Shown one piece after another: positions 7,083-13,772 of a DNA stretch of 22,429 nt (within the stretch, counting starts at the first letter, position 1; each line of letters begins with the position of its first letter). This stretch comes from DASZHJ01 sp035938015. Its GTDB lineage: Bacteria; Pseudomonadota; Alphaproteobacteria; ATCC43930; CGMCC-115725. The stretch is taken from positions 1 through 22,429 of the forward strand of contig DASZHJ010000284.1 in the NCBI GenBank assembly GCA_035938015.1, given 5' to 3'. The position numbers were made by a program, and so were the translations under genes. Under the pieces are notes generated by a model. The model saw only the letters and a program-made list of their open reading frames with translations. It searched no databases and was not told where the DNA came from.

Positions 7083-7586
7083 ATGACCGCGATGTCCGTC
7101 GAGACTGCGACGCCGGCGGCCAATCCCATCGATCTCGTCGAGGAAATCGTCCAGGCCAATGAGTGGGCCCATGATCGCGCCAATGACGCCGAAATGGTGG
7201 TGGAGGTGTCCGGCCGCTGGTGCGAGTACCGCATGTTCTTCCTCTGGCAGCAGGAAACCAGCGCGCTGCATTTCTCCTGCGGCTTCGATATGAAGGTCCC
7301 GAAGCCGCGCCGCGCCGCGGTCTATGAGTTGCTGGCCGCGGTGAACGAGAAACTCTGGATCGGGCATTTCGATCTCGGTCTCGACGATCCCGCGCCCTGT
7401 TTCCGCCATGGCGTACTGCTGCGTGGCGCAATGGGCGCCAGCGTCGAGCAGCTCGAGGATTTGGTCGACATCGCTCTGACGGAGTGCGAGCGGTTCTACC
7501 CGGCCTTTCAGCTGGTGGTGTGGGGCGGCAAGGGTGCCGAGGACGCGATTGCCGCAGCGATGATCGATCCGCAGGGCGAGGCCTGA
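7083..7586 (+). CDS. YbjN domain-containing protein
   Basis: A 167-residue protein of the YbjN family, whose fold resembles type III secretion chaperones. Seen here are the N-terminal helix (about 15-28), the beta-rich core with Trp-Cys-Glu-Tyr-Arg-Met-Phe-Phe (46-53), and the helix around 75-92 followed by Trp-Ile-Gly-His-Phe-Asp (92-97). No enzyme motif is present; it is probably a protein-binding or chaperone-like factor in the cytoplasm. The start at 7083 is supported by AGAGGAGGGG just upstream; the frame is open back to 7023 but without a ribosome site. Its stop shares a base with the proC start (TGATG), so the two are coupled. The ybjN-proC pairing is common in Alphaproteobacteria. The 157 bases between ubiK and this gene show no strong terminator or promoter. 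Confidence 0.9.
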   Translation: MTAMSVETATPAANPIDLVEEIVQANEWAHDRANDAEMVVEVSGRWCEYRMFFLWQQETSALHFSCGFDMKVPKPRRAAVYELLAAVNEKLWIGHFDLGLDDPAPCFRHGVLLRGAMGASVEQLEDLVDIALTECERFYPAFQLVVWGGKGAEDAIAAAMIDPQGEA

Positions 7587-8413
7587 TGAGCGCGGGCGGC
7601 AAGCCGCCCGCGATGATCCTGCTCCTTATCGGGTGCGGTAAGATGGGGGGTGCGCTCCTGAAGGGCTGGCTGGAGCGCGGCGCAGCGCGCCACGTGGTGG
7701 TGGTCGAGCCCGGCGCGGGCGCCGACGCCTTCGCCGGCGAGCGATTGGTCGAACGCCACAAGCGGCCGGAGGAGATTCCGCTCGAGTTCGCGCCCGACGT
7801 TGTGGTCTTCGCGGTCAAGCCGCAGGTAATGGACGGCGCGGTCAGCCCTTACAAGCGCTTCGTCGGTCGGTCGCTCTTTTTGTCGATCGCCGCGGGCAAG
7901 ACCTTGCGTTATTTCGGGCGGCTGCTCGACGACGAGGCGGCCGTGGTGCGTGCCATGCCGAACACGCCCGCCGCGGTCGGCCGCGGCATCACGGTGGCGA
8001 CGGCGAACCCGCGGGTGACGCCGACTCAACGCCGGCTCGCTGACACGCTGCTCTCGGCCGTGGGCGAGGTCGGCTGGGTCGACGACGAGACGCTGATCGA
8101 CGCGGTGACCGCGGTTTCCGGCAGCGGTCCCGCTTATGTGTTCCTGCTGATCGAATGCTTGGCCAAAGCTGGGGTGGCGGCGGGACTGCCGGCGGAGCTC
8201 GCCACGCGGCTCGCGCGCGCCACCGTGGCGGGCTCGGGAGAGCTCGCGCGGCTCTCGCACGAGCCCGCCTCGAAGCTTCGTGAAGCTGTCACAAGCCCCG
8301 GCGGAACCACCCGCGCGGCACTCGATGTGTTGATGGCGACGGATGGCCTCGAGCCGCTGATGATCAAAGCGGTGGCCGCCGCAGCGCGGCGCTCCCGAGA
8401 GCTGGCGGATTGA
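7586..8413 (+). CDS. proC: Pyrroline-5-carboxylate reductase
   Basis: ProC performs the last step of proline synthesis, reducing 1-pyrroline-5-carboxylate with NAD(P)H in the cytoplasm. The 275-residue protein has the Rossmann motif Gly-Cys-Gly-Lys-Met-Gly-Gly (16-22), the Met-Pro-Asn-Thr-Pro-Ala segment (124-129), Ser-Gly-Ser-Gly-Pro-Ala-Tyr (178-184), and the C-terminal signature Val-Thr-Ser-Pro-Gly-Gly-Thr-Thr (235-242). Length and motifs are complete. ATG 7586 overlaps the ybjN stop; a second in-frame Met at residue 10 lies directly before the first beta strand and is an alternative start. The ybaK-like gene begins three bases after its stop. Confidence 0.96.
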   Translation: MSAGGKPPAMILLLIGCGKMGGALLKGWLERGAARHVVVVEPGAGADAFAGERLVERHKRPEEIPLEFAPDVVVFAVKPQVMDGAVSPYKRFVGRSLFLSIAAGKTLRYFGRLLDDEAAVVRAMPNTPAAVGRGITVATANPRVTPTQRRLADTLLSAVGEVGWVDDETLIDAVTAVSGSGPAYVFLLIECLAKAGVAAGLPAELATRLARATVAGSGELARLSHEPASKLREAVTSPGGTTRAALDVLMATDGLEPLMIKAVAAAARRSRELAD

Positions 8414-8416
8414 TCC

Positions 8417-8893
8417 ATGAGCGAAGCATTGAGCCCCGCGGCGCAGCGGGTGCAGGAGATGTTGCGTGCGGCGGGATCCGAGGCCCAGGTGAGACAGCTG
8501 CCTATGACGGCGCGCACCGCCGCGGACGCTGCCGCCGCCATCGGCTGCGCCGTCGCTCAGATCGCGAAGTCCCTGGTATTCAAGACCAGGAGCGGCAAGC
8601 CTGTGTTGGTGATTGCGAGCGGCGTCAACCGCGTGGACGAAACCAAGATCGCCGCGGCGCTGGGCGAGCCCATCGGAAAAGCCGATGCGCGCTTCGTGCG
8701 GGGCATGACGGGCTATACGATCGGTGGGGTAGCGCCGATCGGGCACGAGACACCGCCTCGCATCTTCATCGATCAGGACCTGCGTCAACACAGGGTGCTC
8801 TGGGCGGCCGCGGGCCATCCTCACGCGGTGTTTCCGCTGACCGCCGAGGAACTCGAGCACCTGACCCGAGGGACCGTGATCGAGGTCAAATAA
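8417..8893 (+). CDS. YbaK/EbsC-type aminoacyl-tRNA deacylase
   Basis: A 158-residue free-standing editing-domain protein of the YbaK/ProX superfamily, which hydrolyses mischarged tRNAs such as Cys-tRNA(Pro) in trans. The essential lysine is Lys51 in Ile-Ala-Lys-Ser-Leu-Val-Phe, and the substrate-binding loop is Gly-Gly-Val-Ala-Pro-Ile-Gly-His at 103-110. The C-terminal Gly-His-Pro-His-Ala-Val-Phe-Pro (133-140) is also typical. Which tRNA it edits (Cys-tRNA(Pro), Ala-tRNA(Pro) or another) cannot be read from the sequence. It lies three bases downstream of proC. The co-location of proline synthesis and an enzyme that may edit tRNA(Pro) is suggestive, but many alphaproteobacteria have several such paralogues. 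Confidence 0.9.
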   Translation: MSEALSPAAQRVQEMLRAAGSEAQVRQLPMTARTAADAAAAIGCAVAQIAKSLVFKTRSGKPVLVIASGVNRVDETKIAAALGEPIGKADARFVRGMTGYTIGGVAPIGHETPPRIFIDQDLRQHRVLWAAAGHPHAVFPLTAEELEHLTRGTVIEVK

Positions 8894-8960
8894 GGTTCAT
8901 TCTCCGGGCCATTTGCCGCGGCAGCTCACCCCGCTACACTTACTGCTCGGAGGATGTGCC

Positions 8961-9602
8961 ATGGCCAAACGCTCAAAAGCCCGATCTGCAAAGACCGCCA
9001 CCACAGCCGGGACACCGCGCGACCGGATCCTGGATGCCACCTTGGCGCTCGCGGAGCGCGAAGGCTGGCGTAAAGCGTCGCTCGGCGCCATCGCTGGCGA
9101 GGCCGGGATGCCGCTCCGCCAGCTCTACGGCGAGTTTCGGTCCCGCGCAGCCATTCTGAGCGGTCTGATGGCGCGCACCGATGCCGGCGTGCTGACCGAA
9201 ACCCCAGCGGCCGAGGCGGACGAGAGCCCGCGCGATCGGCTGTTCGATGTGCTGATGCGGCGGTTCGATGCGCTGAAGGCGCAGCGCGCGGCGCTCAAGG
9301 TGATTGCGCGCGAGCTCGGCAGCGATCCCCCGACCGCGCTCTGCAGCGCGCCTGCCTTCCTGCGCTCGATGACCTGGATGCTGGAAGCCGCCGGTCTCTC
9401 GAGCGCGGGTATCCGCGGGCGCTTCCGCGTCCGCGTGCTCGCGGTCTTGTACCTTTGCGTGCTGCGAGTGTTCGTCGGCGACAACAGCGAGGACCTCGCA
9501 AAAACCATGGCGGCGCTTGATCGCCGCTTGCGCCAGGCCGAGCCCTGGCTCGGCCTCGGCGGCTTCCGCTGGGGTCCGGAATCCCAGAAGGAGAACGCCT
9601 AG
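8961..9602 (+). CDS. TetR/AcrR family transcriptional regulator
   Basis: A 213-residue regulator. After a basic, Ala/Thr-rich tail, residues about 20-68 form the TetR helix-turn-helix domain: Arg-Asp-Arg-Ile-Leu-Asp-Ala-Thr, then Ala-Ser-Leu-Gly-Ala-Ile-Ala-Gly-Glu-Ala-Gly, then the recognition helix ending in Leu-Tyr-Gly-Glu-Phe-Arg-Ser-Arg. The C-terminal half is helical and probably a ligand and dimer domain with no recognised ligand. ATG 8961 is chosen because GGAGGA lies upstream; the frame is open to 8913 without a ribosome site. It follows the ybaK-like gene by 67 bases and converges on the LVIVD gene with a 20-base gap, with no clear terminator between them. Its target could be the neighbouring MFS/LVIVD genes, but nothing in the sequence proves that. 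Confidence 0.87.
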   Translation: MAKRSKARSAKTATTAGTPRDRILDATLALAEREGWRKASLGAIAGEAGMPLRQLYGEFRSRAAILSGLMARTDAGVLTETPAAEADESPRDRLFDVLMRRFDALKAQRAALKVIARELGSDPPTALCSAPAFLRSMTWMLEAAGLSSAGIRGRFRVRVLAVLYLCVLRVFVGDNSEDLAKTMAALDRRLRQAEPWLGLGGFRWGPESQKENA

Positions 9603-9622
9603 GGCGAGGCGAGCGGATCCGC

Positions 9623-10840
9623 TTACGCACCCTCGAACTGAAGGATGTATAGGCCGGCGTTATTGTCGGTGAGATACATCATGCCCTCGGCATCGACGAA
9701 GCAATCGGCGGACTGGATGACCTTCGGCCGGTTGGGGCGCGGATCGAACATCCGCTCGGGATCGGGCGGCACGAAAAAACCGGCTTCGCGCGGCTGGAAT
9801 GCGTTCTCGATGTCGAATACCCGCACGCCGGCATTGTGATATGTCGCGAAGACATAGCGCGAACTCTGGAAAGCACCCGGCCGGTTTTCCCAGAGATTGT
9901 GCGGTCCGAAATTGCCGCCCTTCTTGCAGTAATCGGCCTCGGACGGCACGGGCATCGTGGCGAAGCTCACGGGATTGGTTGGCTCGCGCACGTCGAAGAG
10001 CCAGGTATGGCGCAGGCCCAGGCTGCAATCGGTGAAATTGGCCTCGTCGGCGAGCACCAGAAGGTTGCGATCCGGGAGCGGTAGCGGCGAATGCGTGCCA
10101 CCGCCGAAGGGCGGGTCGAGGTTGCGATGGGCGAGCAGCTTCGGCCGAGTGGGATCGCCGATGTCGAGCACCGTGAGCCCGCCATCGCGCCAGGCAGCAT
10201 AGGCGAGATTGCCGGCGACGAGGGCGTGGTGCAGCGCGTAGCGCTTACCCTTCGGCCAAGTCGGCGTCTCGCCGCCACCCGTCCACATGCCCGGGAGCCA
10301 GAATCTGCCGACCACATGGGGCCGGGTCTGGTCCGCCATGTCGATAATGGCCAGTACGTGATCGCTGAACTCGGGAGTGTGGACCGAGGCATAGGCGTAG
10401 CGGCCGCCGACATACCAGATCCGGTGAGGCCCTATGCCCTCGGTCGGCATGAACGCGATCTCGCGTGGAGCCTCAGGATGCTCGATGTCGAAGACGCGGA
10501 TGCCGGCAGTGAATTGCTGACCCTTCAGGGCGTCGGCCGAAGAACCCGCGAAATAGGCTTTGGGATCGACCTTCATCGTCCACACGCTCGGGCCGTTGAC
10601 GGCGAGCAGTAGATCGTCATGCGTCTGGAGATGGATGGCGCGGGTGTTGGGTGGGCAGGGGAGGAAGGCGACGTGCTTCGGGCGCTTCGGGTCGCGCACG
10701 TCGATGACGCTGATACCGTTCGAATAGCCGTGGCCGATATAGGCATAACCCCGATGCACCATGACCTGGACACCATCGCCGCGCCCGCCTTGATCGGAGT
10801 GGCCGAGGAACTTGATGTTTCGCGCCGCCACTCCGACCAT
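9623..10840 (-). CDS. LVIVD repeat protein, predicted seven-bladed beta-propeller
   Basis: A 405-residue protein with seven copies of the LVIVD-type unit (Gly-Ile/Leu-x-Val-hydrophobic-Asp-Ile/Val, then Pro-x-x-Pro), near residues 42, 113, 161, 221, 278, 338 and 396. That count fits one closed seven-bladed propeller. Conserved-looking histidines recur near blade tops: His74, His139, His204/205, His250, His314 and His335, with acidic residues at 265-266. This recalls metal-binding propellers such as selenium-binding protein/methanethiol oxidase and carotenoid oxygenases, but the comparison is inference. No signal peptide is visible. A GGAGG site lies eight bases before ATG 10840. The MFS gene ends 37 bases upstream, so they form an operon. 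The family has no assigned biochemical activity as far as I know; an enzyme or binding role linked to the transported compound is plausible. Confidence 0.88.
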   Translation of the reverse strand: MVGVAARNIKFLGHSDQGGRGDGVQVMVHRGYAYIGHGYSNGISVIDVRDPKRPKHVAFLPCPPNTRAIHLQTHDDLLLAVNGPSVWTMKVDPKAYFAGSSADALKGQQFTAGIRVFDIEHPEAPREIAFMPTEGIGPHRIWYVGGRYAYASVHTPEFSDHVLAIIDMADQTRPHVVGRFWLPGMWTGGGETPTWPKGKRYALHHALVAGNLAYAAWRDGGLTVLDIGDPTRPKLLAHRNLDPPFGGGTHSPLPLPDRNLLVLADEANFTDCSLGLRHTWLFDVREPTNPVSFATMPVPSEADYCKKGGNFGPHNLWENRPGAFQSSRYVFATYHNAGVRVFDIENAFQPREAGFFVPPDPERMFDPRPNRPKVIQSADCFVDAEGMMYLTDNNAGLYILQFEGA

Positions 10841-10877
10841 GATTCGACCTCCGGCTTGTTGCGCCGGCGCGGTGCTC

Positions 10878-12221
10878 TTACCGGGTCGGCGGGGCGATGG
10901 TATCGAGCGCGAGGCCCTTCGTCTCCTTGCTAATCCGGGTCACGGCGACGGTGGCGATGGCCAGCAGTACGGCGATCAGCGTCATAACGGCGCCGAGCCC
11001 GTAATTCTGCTGCAGGACGGGGATGAGGAAGAAGTTGGCGGCGGCGCCGAGACGACCGCCGCTCGCGGCGAGGCCGAAGCCGGACGCTCGCGCGTTGGTC
11101 GGGAACACCTCCGAGGTGAAGATCTGCATGGAGTTGCCGGCGAGCTGGACGAAGAAGGTCATTAGGAATCCCACCACCAGCACCATCAAATCCGACCCGC
11201 CCGAGGTCGAGTAGTAAAACGCGATGGCGAACAGCGTCGCGAGCACGAAGGCGGCTAAGGAGGTACGGATGCGGCCGAACTGCTCGAGCGCATACATCAT
11301 GAAGAGGCTGCTCAGCGGGAAGGACAGCTGCATCAGGAGGACGACGGTGAGCGCCTTGGTGATGGTGTAGCCGCGTTCGTTGAGAATCTGCGGCAGCCAG
11401 CCGCCGAGGCTCACCGCCGCCGTGAAGAAGGCGAAGAAGCAGATCATCGCCGCGATGATGCGTCCGCGATAGACACGGAACACCACGCCCATGGGGTCGC
11501 TGCGGATATCCGCGGTCTCGTCCGTGACGAGTTGCTCCTTGGGCCGACCCAGGCCCATGCGGTCCAGCAGGCCCAGCGCCTCGTCGCCCTTGCCGTGGGT
11601 CACCAGCCAGCGTGGCGATTCCGGCAGCAAGAATGTGAACAGGAACACGAGGAGCCCGCCGATGCCAATGACGATCCAGATGCCCTGCCAGCCGATGGAG
11701 TCGCGGAACTGGAGTACAAACAATGTGCCGATCGGCCAGACGCAGGCGCCGCCGATGAATTGCATGAACGCCGTGACGCGGCCCCGATTCGACTTGGGCG
11801 CGAACTCGGCGGCGTAGGAGAAACAGAGCGGCTGCGCCGCGCCAAGCCCGATCCCGGCGATGAAGCGGCCAGCCATCAGCCACGTCACATTCGGCGACAG
11901 GGCCGCGAGGATCGTGACGAGGCCATAGATGAGGACCGCGGCCTGCAGCACCCGCTTGCGGCCGAACCGATCGGTGAACTCGCCTTGCCCCGCGGTGCCG
12001 ACGAAGATTCCCAGGAGCTGGAACATGCCGATCCCGCCGGCCTGTGTCGGCACCGCGAACTTCGACTGGATCATGTCCGGGATGAGCGATCCCAGGATGA
12101 TGAAATCGATGACGTCGAAGAAATAGGCGAAGGTGATCAGCGCCAGGACCTGGCGGTGGATCGGCCCCATTTTCGCATTGTCGAGCGTAGTATCGACGTA
12201 CGACACAATCGACTGTGCCAT
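10878..12221 (-). CDS. MFS transporter (sugar/aromatic-acid porter type)
   Basis: A 447-residue membrane protein with about 12 predicted helices. The MFS loop 2-3 signature is Thr-Asp-Arg-Phe-Gly-Arg-Lys-Arg (83-90), and Pro-Glu-Ser-Pro-Arg-Trp-Leu (200-206) before the central loop is the sugar-porter-type motif also seen in AAHS aromatic-acid carriers. Asp36 and Asp39 in helix 1 resemble the acidic positions used by AAHS-type proton symporters. Glu371-Val-Phe-Pro-Thr-Asn-Ala-Arg (371-378) is typical before helix 11. It most likely imports an organic acid or aromatic compound with protons; the substrate is not readable. GGGGAGGGG lies directly upstream of ATG 12221. It is followed by the LVIVD gene and preceded by the TRAP-type binding protein, all on the same strand. 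Confidence 0.92.
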   Translation of the reverse strand: MAQSIVSYVDTTLDNAKMGPIHRQVLALITFAYFFDVIDFIILGSLIPDMIQSKFAVPTQAGGIGMFQLLGIFVGTAGQGEFTDRFGRKRVLQAAVLIYGLVTILAALSPNVTWLMAGRFIAGIGLGAAQPLCFSYAAEFAPKSNRGRVTAFMQFIGGACVWPIGTLFVLQFRDSIGWQGIWIVIGIGGLLVFLFTFLLPESPRWLVTHGKGDEALGLLDRMGLGRPKEQLVTDETADIRSDPMGVVFRVYRGRIIAAMICFFAFFTAAVSLGGWLPQILNERGYTITKALTVVLLMQLSFPLSSLFMMYALEQFGRIRTSLAAFVLATLFAIAFYYSTSGGSDLMVLVVGFLMTFFVQLAGNSMQIFTSEVFPTNARASGFGLAASGGRLGAAANFFLIPVLQQNYGLGAVMTLIAVLLAIATVAVTRISKETKGLALDTIAPPTR

Positions 12222-12257
12222 CGACGCCCCTCCCCATGTGATCGCGCCATCTCATGC

Positions 12258-12299
12258 GGCGCGTTTTATCGAATGATAATCGATCCGGATTCGCGCGCC
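12258..12299. repeat. Weak nested inverted repeat between TRAP SBP and MFS genes
   Basis: GGCGCG (12258-12263) pairs with CGCGCC (12294-12299), and inside it ATCGA (12268-12272) pairs with TCGAT (12280-12284). The structure lies 37 bases upstream of the MFS start. It could be an operator, a processing hairpin or a weak terminator for the binding-protein gene. There is no U-run, and the arms are short, so a chance occurrence is possible. Confidence 0.22.
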
Positions 12300-12337
12300 T
12301 ACCGAAATCACGTCCCTCACCCAGTGGGCATTGAGAG

Positions 12338-13264
12338 TCAGGGCAGCAGCGACAGCAGCTCGGGCGGATAGATCTGGCGTACCTCCGCATGAAGGGGCCG
12401 TACGGCCGTCACGAATGCCGCATGCTCGGCGGCACCGAGTTCCAGAACCTCGCACCCCGCTCGCTTGATGTCCGCCAGGGCGCTCCTCTCCTCCTCGATC
12501 GCGAGAACTCGCTGGACGGCCACGGCCTGCCGCACCGCAGCCTCCATCGCACGCTTGAGCTCGCCCGGCCACGCGTCGTAGGTCGGCCGGTGCAGGAAGA
12601 TCGGCCGCGAAAGATAGAAGTGACTCGTGAGGGTGTGGAAGCGGTGGAACTTGTGCACTCCGTAGGTCACGGTGTTGGCCAGCGGATTTTCCTGCGCATC
12701 GATGGTGCCGGAGCGAATCCTCTCGATAGCCTCGGTCAGATCCATGCGCATCGGCACGGCGCCCAGTAGCTCGAAGGTTCGCACCTGGACATCGCTGGGC
12801 AGGACGCGGATCCGCATGCCCGCCAAGTCCGCGGGCTCGCGCACCGGCCTAAGCCGGTTCGAGACGTGCCGAAAGCCGTTCTCGAAATATCCGAGGATGC
12901 GGTGGTTCATGCTGGCCTCGATCTTGCCGGCGAGAACCTCACCGAGCTTGCCGTCCATCGCCGCGCGAGCGGCATCGCGGGTCTCGAACAGAAAGGGCAG
13001 ATCGAGCAGCCCAAGCTCGGGCACGCGGTCCGTGAAATAGCTGGTCGACTGGTATCCGAGCGTCAGGACTCCACTCTCGACAAGCCACAAAATGTCCTCG
13101 GAGCGGTAGCCGAAATCCATGATGTTCCAGACGTACCGGATCTCGATGCTGGCGCCGAGCTCCGCCTTCAGAAGATCGCCGACCATCTTGAGGGCGCGGC
13201 TGAAGGACGTCGTGGGCGGACCATAGCCGCCCAATCGGATCTCGATCGTTCGGCTCGGCATCAT
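12338..13264 (-). CDS. TRAP-type (DctP family) solute-binding protein without signal peptide
   Basis: A 308-residue DctP-like protein. The mature fold is complete from the first strand (Ile-Glu-Ile-Arg-Leu-Gly-Gly-Tyr at 7-14). The ligand-binding arginine is probably Arg151 in Gly-Met-Arg-Ile-Arg-Val-Leu-Pro-Ser, and Ile-Asp-Ala-Gln-Glu-Asn-Pro-Leu-Ala-Asn (188-197) is the family hallmark. Unlike nearly all family members it has no export signal: the two Met codons at 13264-13259 are followed directly by the mature domain, and the frame upstream has a TGA within about 18 codons with no ATG, GTG or TTG in between. No strong ribosome site is seen. No DctQ/DctM membrane subunits lie nearby. It may be a cytoplasmic binding protein, a gene that lost its leader, or a non-functional remnant. 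It precedes the MFS and LVIVD genes on the same strand. Confidence 0.85.
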   Translation of the reverse strand: MMPSRTIEIRLGGYGPPTTSFSRALKMVGDLLKAELGASIEIRYVWNIMDFGYRSEDILWLVESGVLTLGYQSTSYFTDRVPELGLLDLPFLFETRDAARAAMDGKLGEVLAGKIEASMNHRILGYFENGFRHVSNRLRPVREPADLAGMRIRVLPSDVQVRTFELLGAVPMRMDLTEAIERIRSGTIDAQENPLANTVTYGVHKFHRFHTLTSHFYLSRPIFLHRPTYDAWPGELKRAMEAAVRQAVAVQRVLAIEEERSALADIKRAGCEVLELGAAEHAAFVTAVRPLHAEVRQIYPPELLSLLP

Positions 13265-13358
13265 GGCTGCATCGTCATTGTGCGCAGACGGTATCGCAAC
13301 GCGAGGGACGGCTCAAATCGCCAGTCTTGTCTCGGGACTAGGGGAGGTTCCAAGATAC

Positions 13359-13415
13359 CCTAGTGTGATGATCCCTGAGTTCGCTAGCGAACTTCGGAAT
13401 CTGAATCACACTAGG
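13359..13415. repeat. Hairpin 1 of the MITE-like element
   Basis: The outer arms CCTAGTGTGAT (13359-13369) and ATCACACTAGG (13405-13415) are perfectly complementary. The apex is a 16-bp perfect palindrome, AGTTCGCTAGCGAACT (13378-13393), so the whole 57 bases can fold into one long, slightly bulged stem. Confidence 0.85.
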
Positions 13416-13481
13416 TTCAATAAGTTAGTGGCCCGCTTATCCCTGAAATTCGCCTTACGAATTTCAGGGGCGGGACACTAG
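13360..13481. mobile_element. MITE-like non-coding element, 122 bp, two tandem hairpins
   Basis: The element is bounded by CTAG at both ends. The left end (CTAGTGTgatgaTCCCTGAgTTCG) and the complement of the right end (CTAGTGTcccgcCCCTGAaaTTCG) match as imperfect terminal inverted repeats beginning TA-GTGT. Inside are two separate hairpins (13359-13415 and 13425-13481). It has no ORF of its own. TA-bordered, hairpin-rich, transposase-free units of this size are typical of MITEs mobilised by IS630/Tc1-mariner-like transposases, which duplicate TA; that assignment is inference from one copy. The stretch 13333-13347 on the left resembles the right terminus and may be a remnant of another end. 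The base composition is less GC-rich than the flanking genes. Confidence 0.55.
13425..13481. repeat. Hairpin 2 of the MITE-like element
   Basis: A perfect 12-bp stem, CCCTGAAATTCG (13441-13452) with CGAATTTCAGGG (13458-13469), closes a 5-base loop. It is extended outward after a 4-base bulge by TTAGTGgCCCGC (13425-13436) against GCGGGaCACTAG (13470-13481). The right arm ends 12 bases before the dioxygenase alpha-subunit start codon. There is no U-run on either side, so it is not a classical terminator. Confidence 0.85.
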
Positions 13482-13493
13482 AGGTGCCGCCGC

Positions 13494-13772
13494 ATGAGGG
13501 ACTATTGGCTGAGCAAGCTCTGCTTCGATCTGCAGGATCCCGAGAAGGTGGCCGAATACCGGCGGGATCGCGAGCGAGTGCTCGACCGCTATCCGCTGAA
13601 GCCCGAGGTGCGCGCCGCGGTGCTCACCGATAACGTTGCCTTTCTGGCCCGGCTGACCAATCCGTATCTGCTTCGCTACTACTTCGCGGCCGCCGGCATG
13701 CCCGACGCGGAGTTCATCGCCGGATTGCGCGCCAGCGTCGCCGAATCAGGACCGGCAGCGACCCGTGGCTGA
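13494..13772 (+). CDS. LigA-like small subunit of an extradiol dioxygenase
   Basis: A 92-residue all-helical protein resembling the alpha subunit (LigA domain) of protocatechuate 4,5-dioxygenase. The Tyr-Trp-Leu-Ser-Lys-Leu-Cys-Phe-Asp-Leu stretch (4-13), the Tyr-Pro-Leu-Lys-Pro-Glu-Val segment (33-39) and Leu-Thr-Asn-Pro-Tyr-Leu-Leu-Arg-Tyr-Tyr (54-63) match the family pattern. It is shorter than Sphingobium LigA (about 139 residues). In LigAB the alpha subunit lids the active site in the beta subunit. Its stop overlaps the GTG start of the LigB-like gene by eight bases, so they are co-translated. The ribosome site AGAGGTG begins at the very end of the MITE-like element, so the native upstream region has been displaced. 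Confidence 0.8.
   Translation: MRDYWLSKLCFDLQDPEKVAEYRRDRERVLDRYPLKPEVRAAVLTDNVAFLARLTNPYLLRYYFAAAGMPDAEFIAGLRASVAESGPAATRG

Noticed and set aside
6464..7234. Upstream extension of the hldD frame
   Set aside because: It would read antisense through ubiK and ybjN, and the Rossmann motif starts right after ATG 6463.
7508..8860. A 450-codon minus-strand ORF opposite proC and the ybaK-like gene
   Set aside because: Shadow of two recognised genes; Arg/His-rich low-complexity translation with no motif.
9612..9623. AGCGGATCCGCT palindrome between the convergent TetR and LVIVD genes as a terminator
   Set aside because: No loop and no U-run; a 12-bp palindrome alone is not a terminator.
10930..12390. 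A 486-codon minus-strand ORF overlapping the MFS gene in another frame
   Set aside because: The translation is Arg/His/Pro-rich, while the alternative frame encodes a complete MFS protein with a strong ribosome site.
13425..13481. Hairpin 2 as a Rho-independent terminator for genes read from the right
   Set aside because: No U-run follows on either strand, and the hairpin is part of the paired MITE-like structure.
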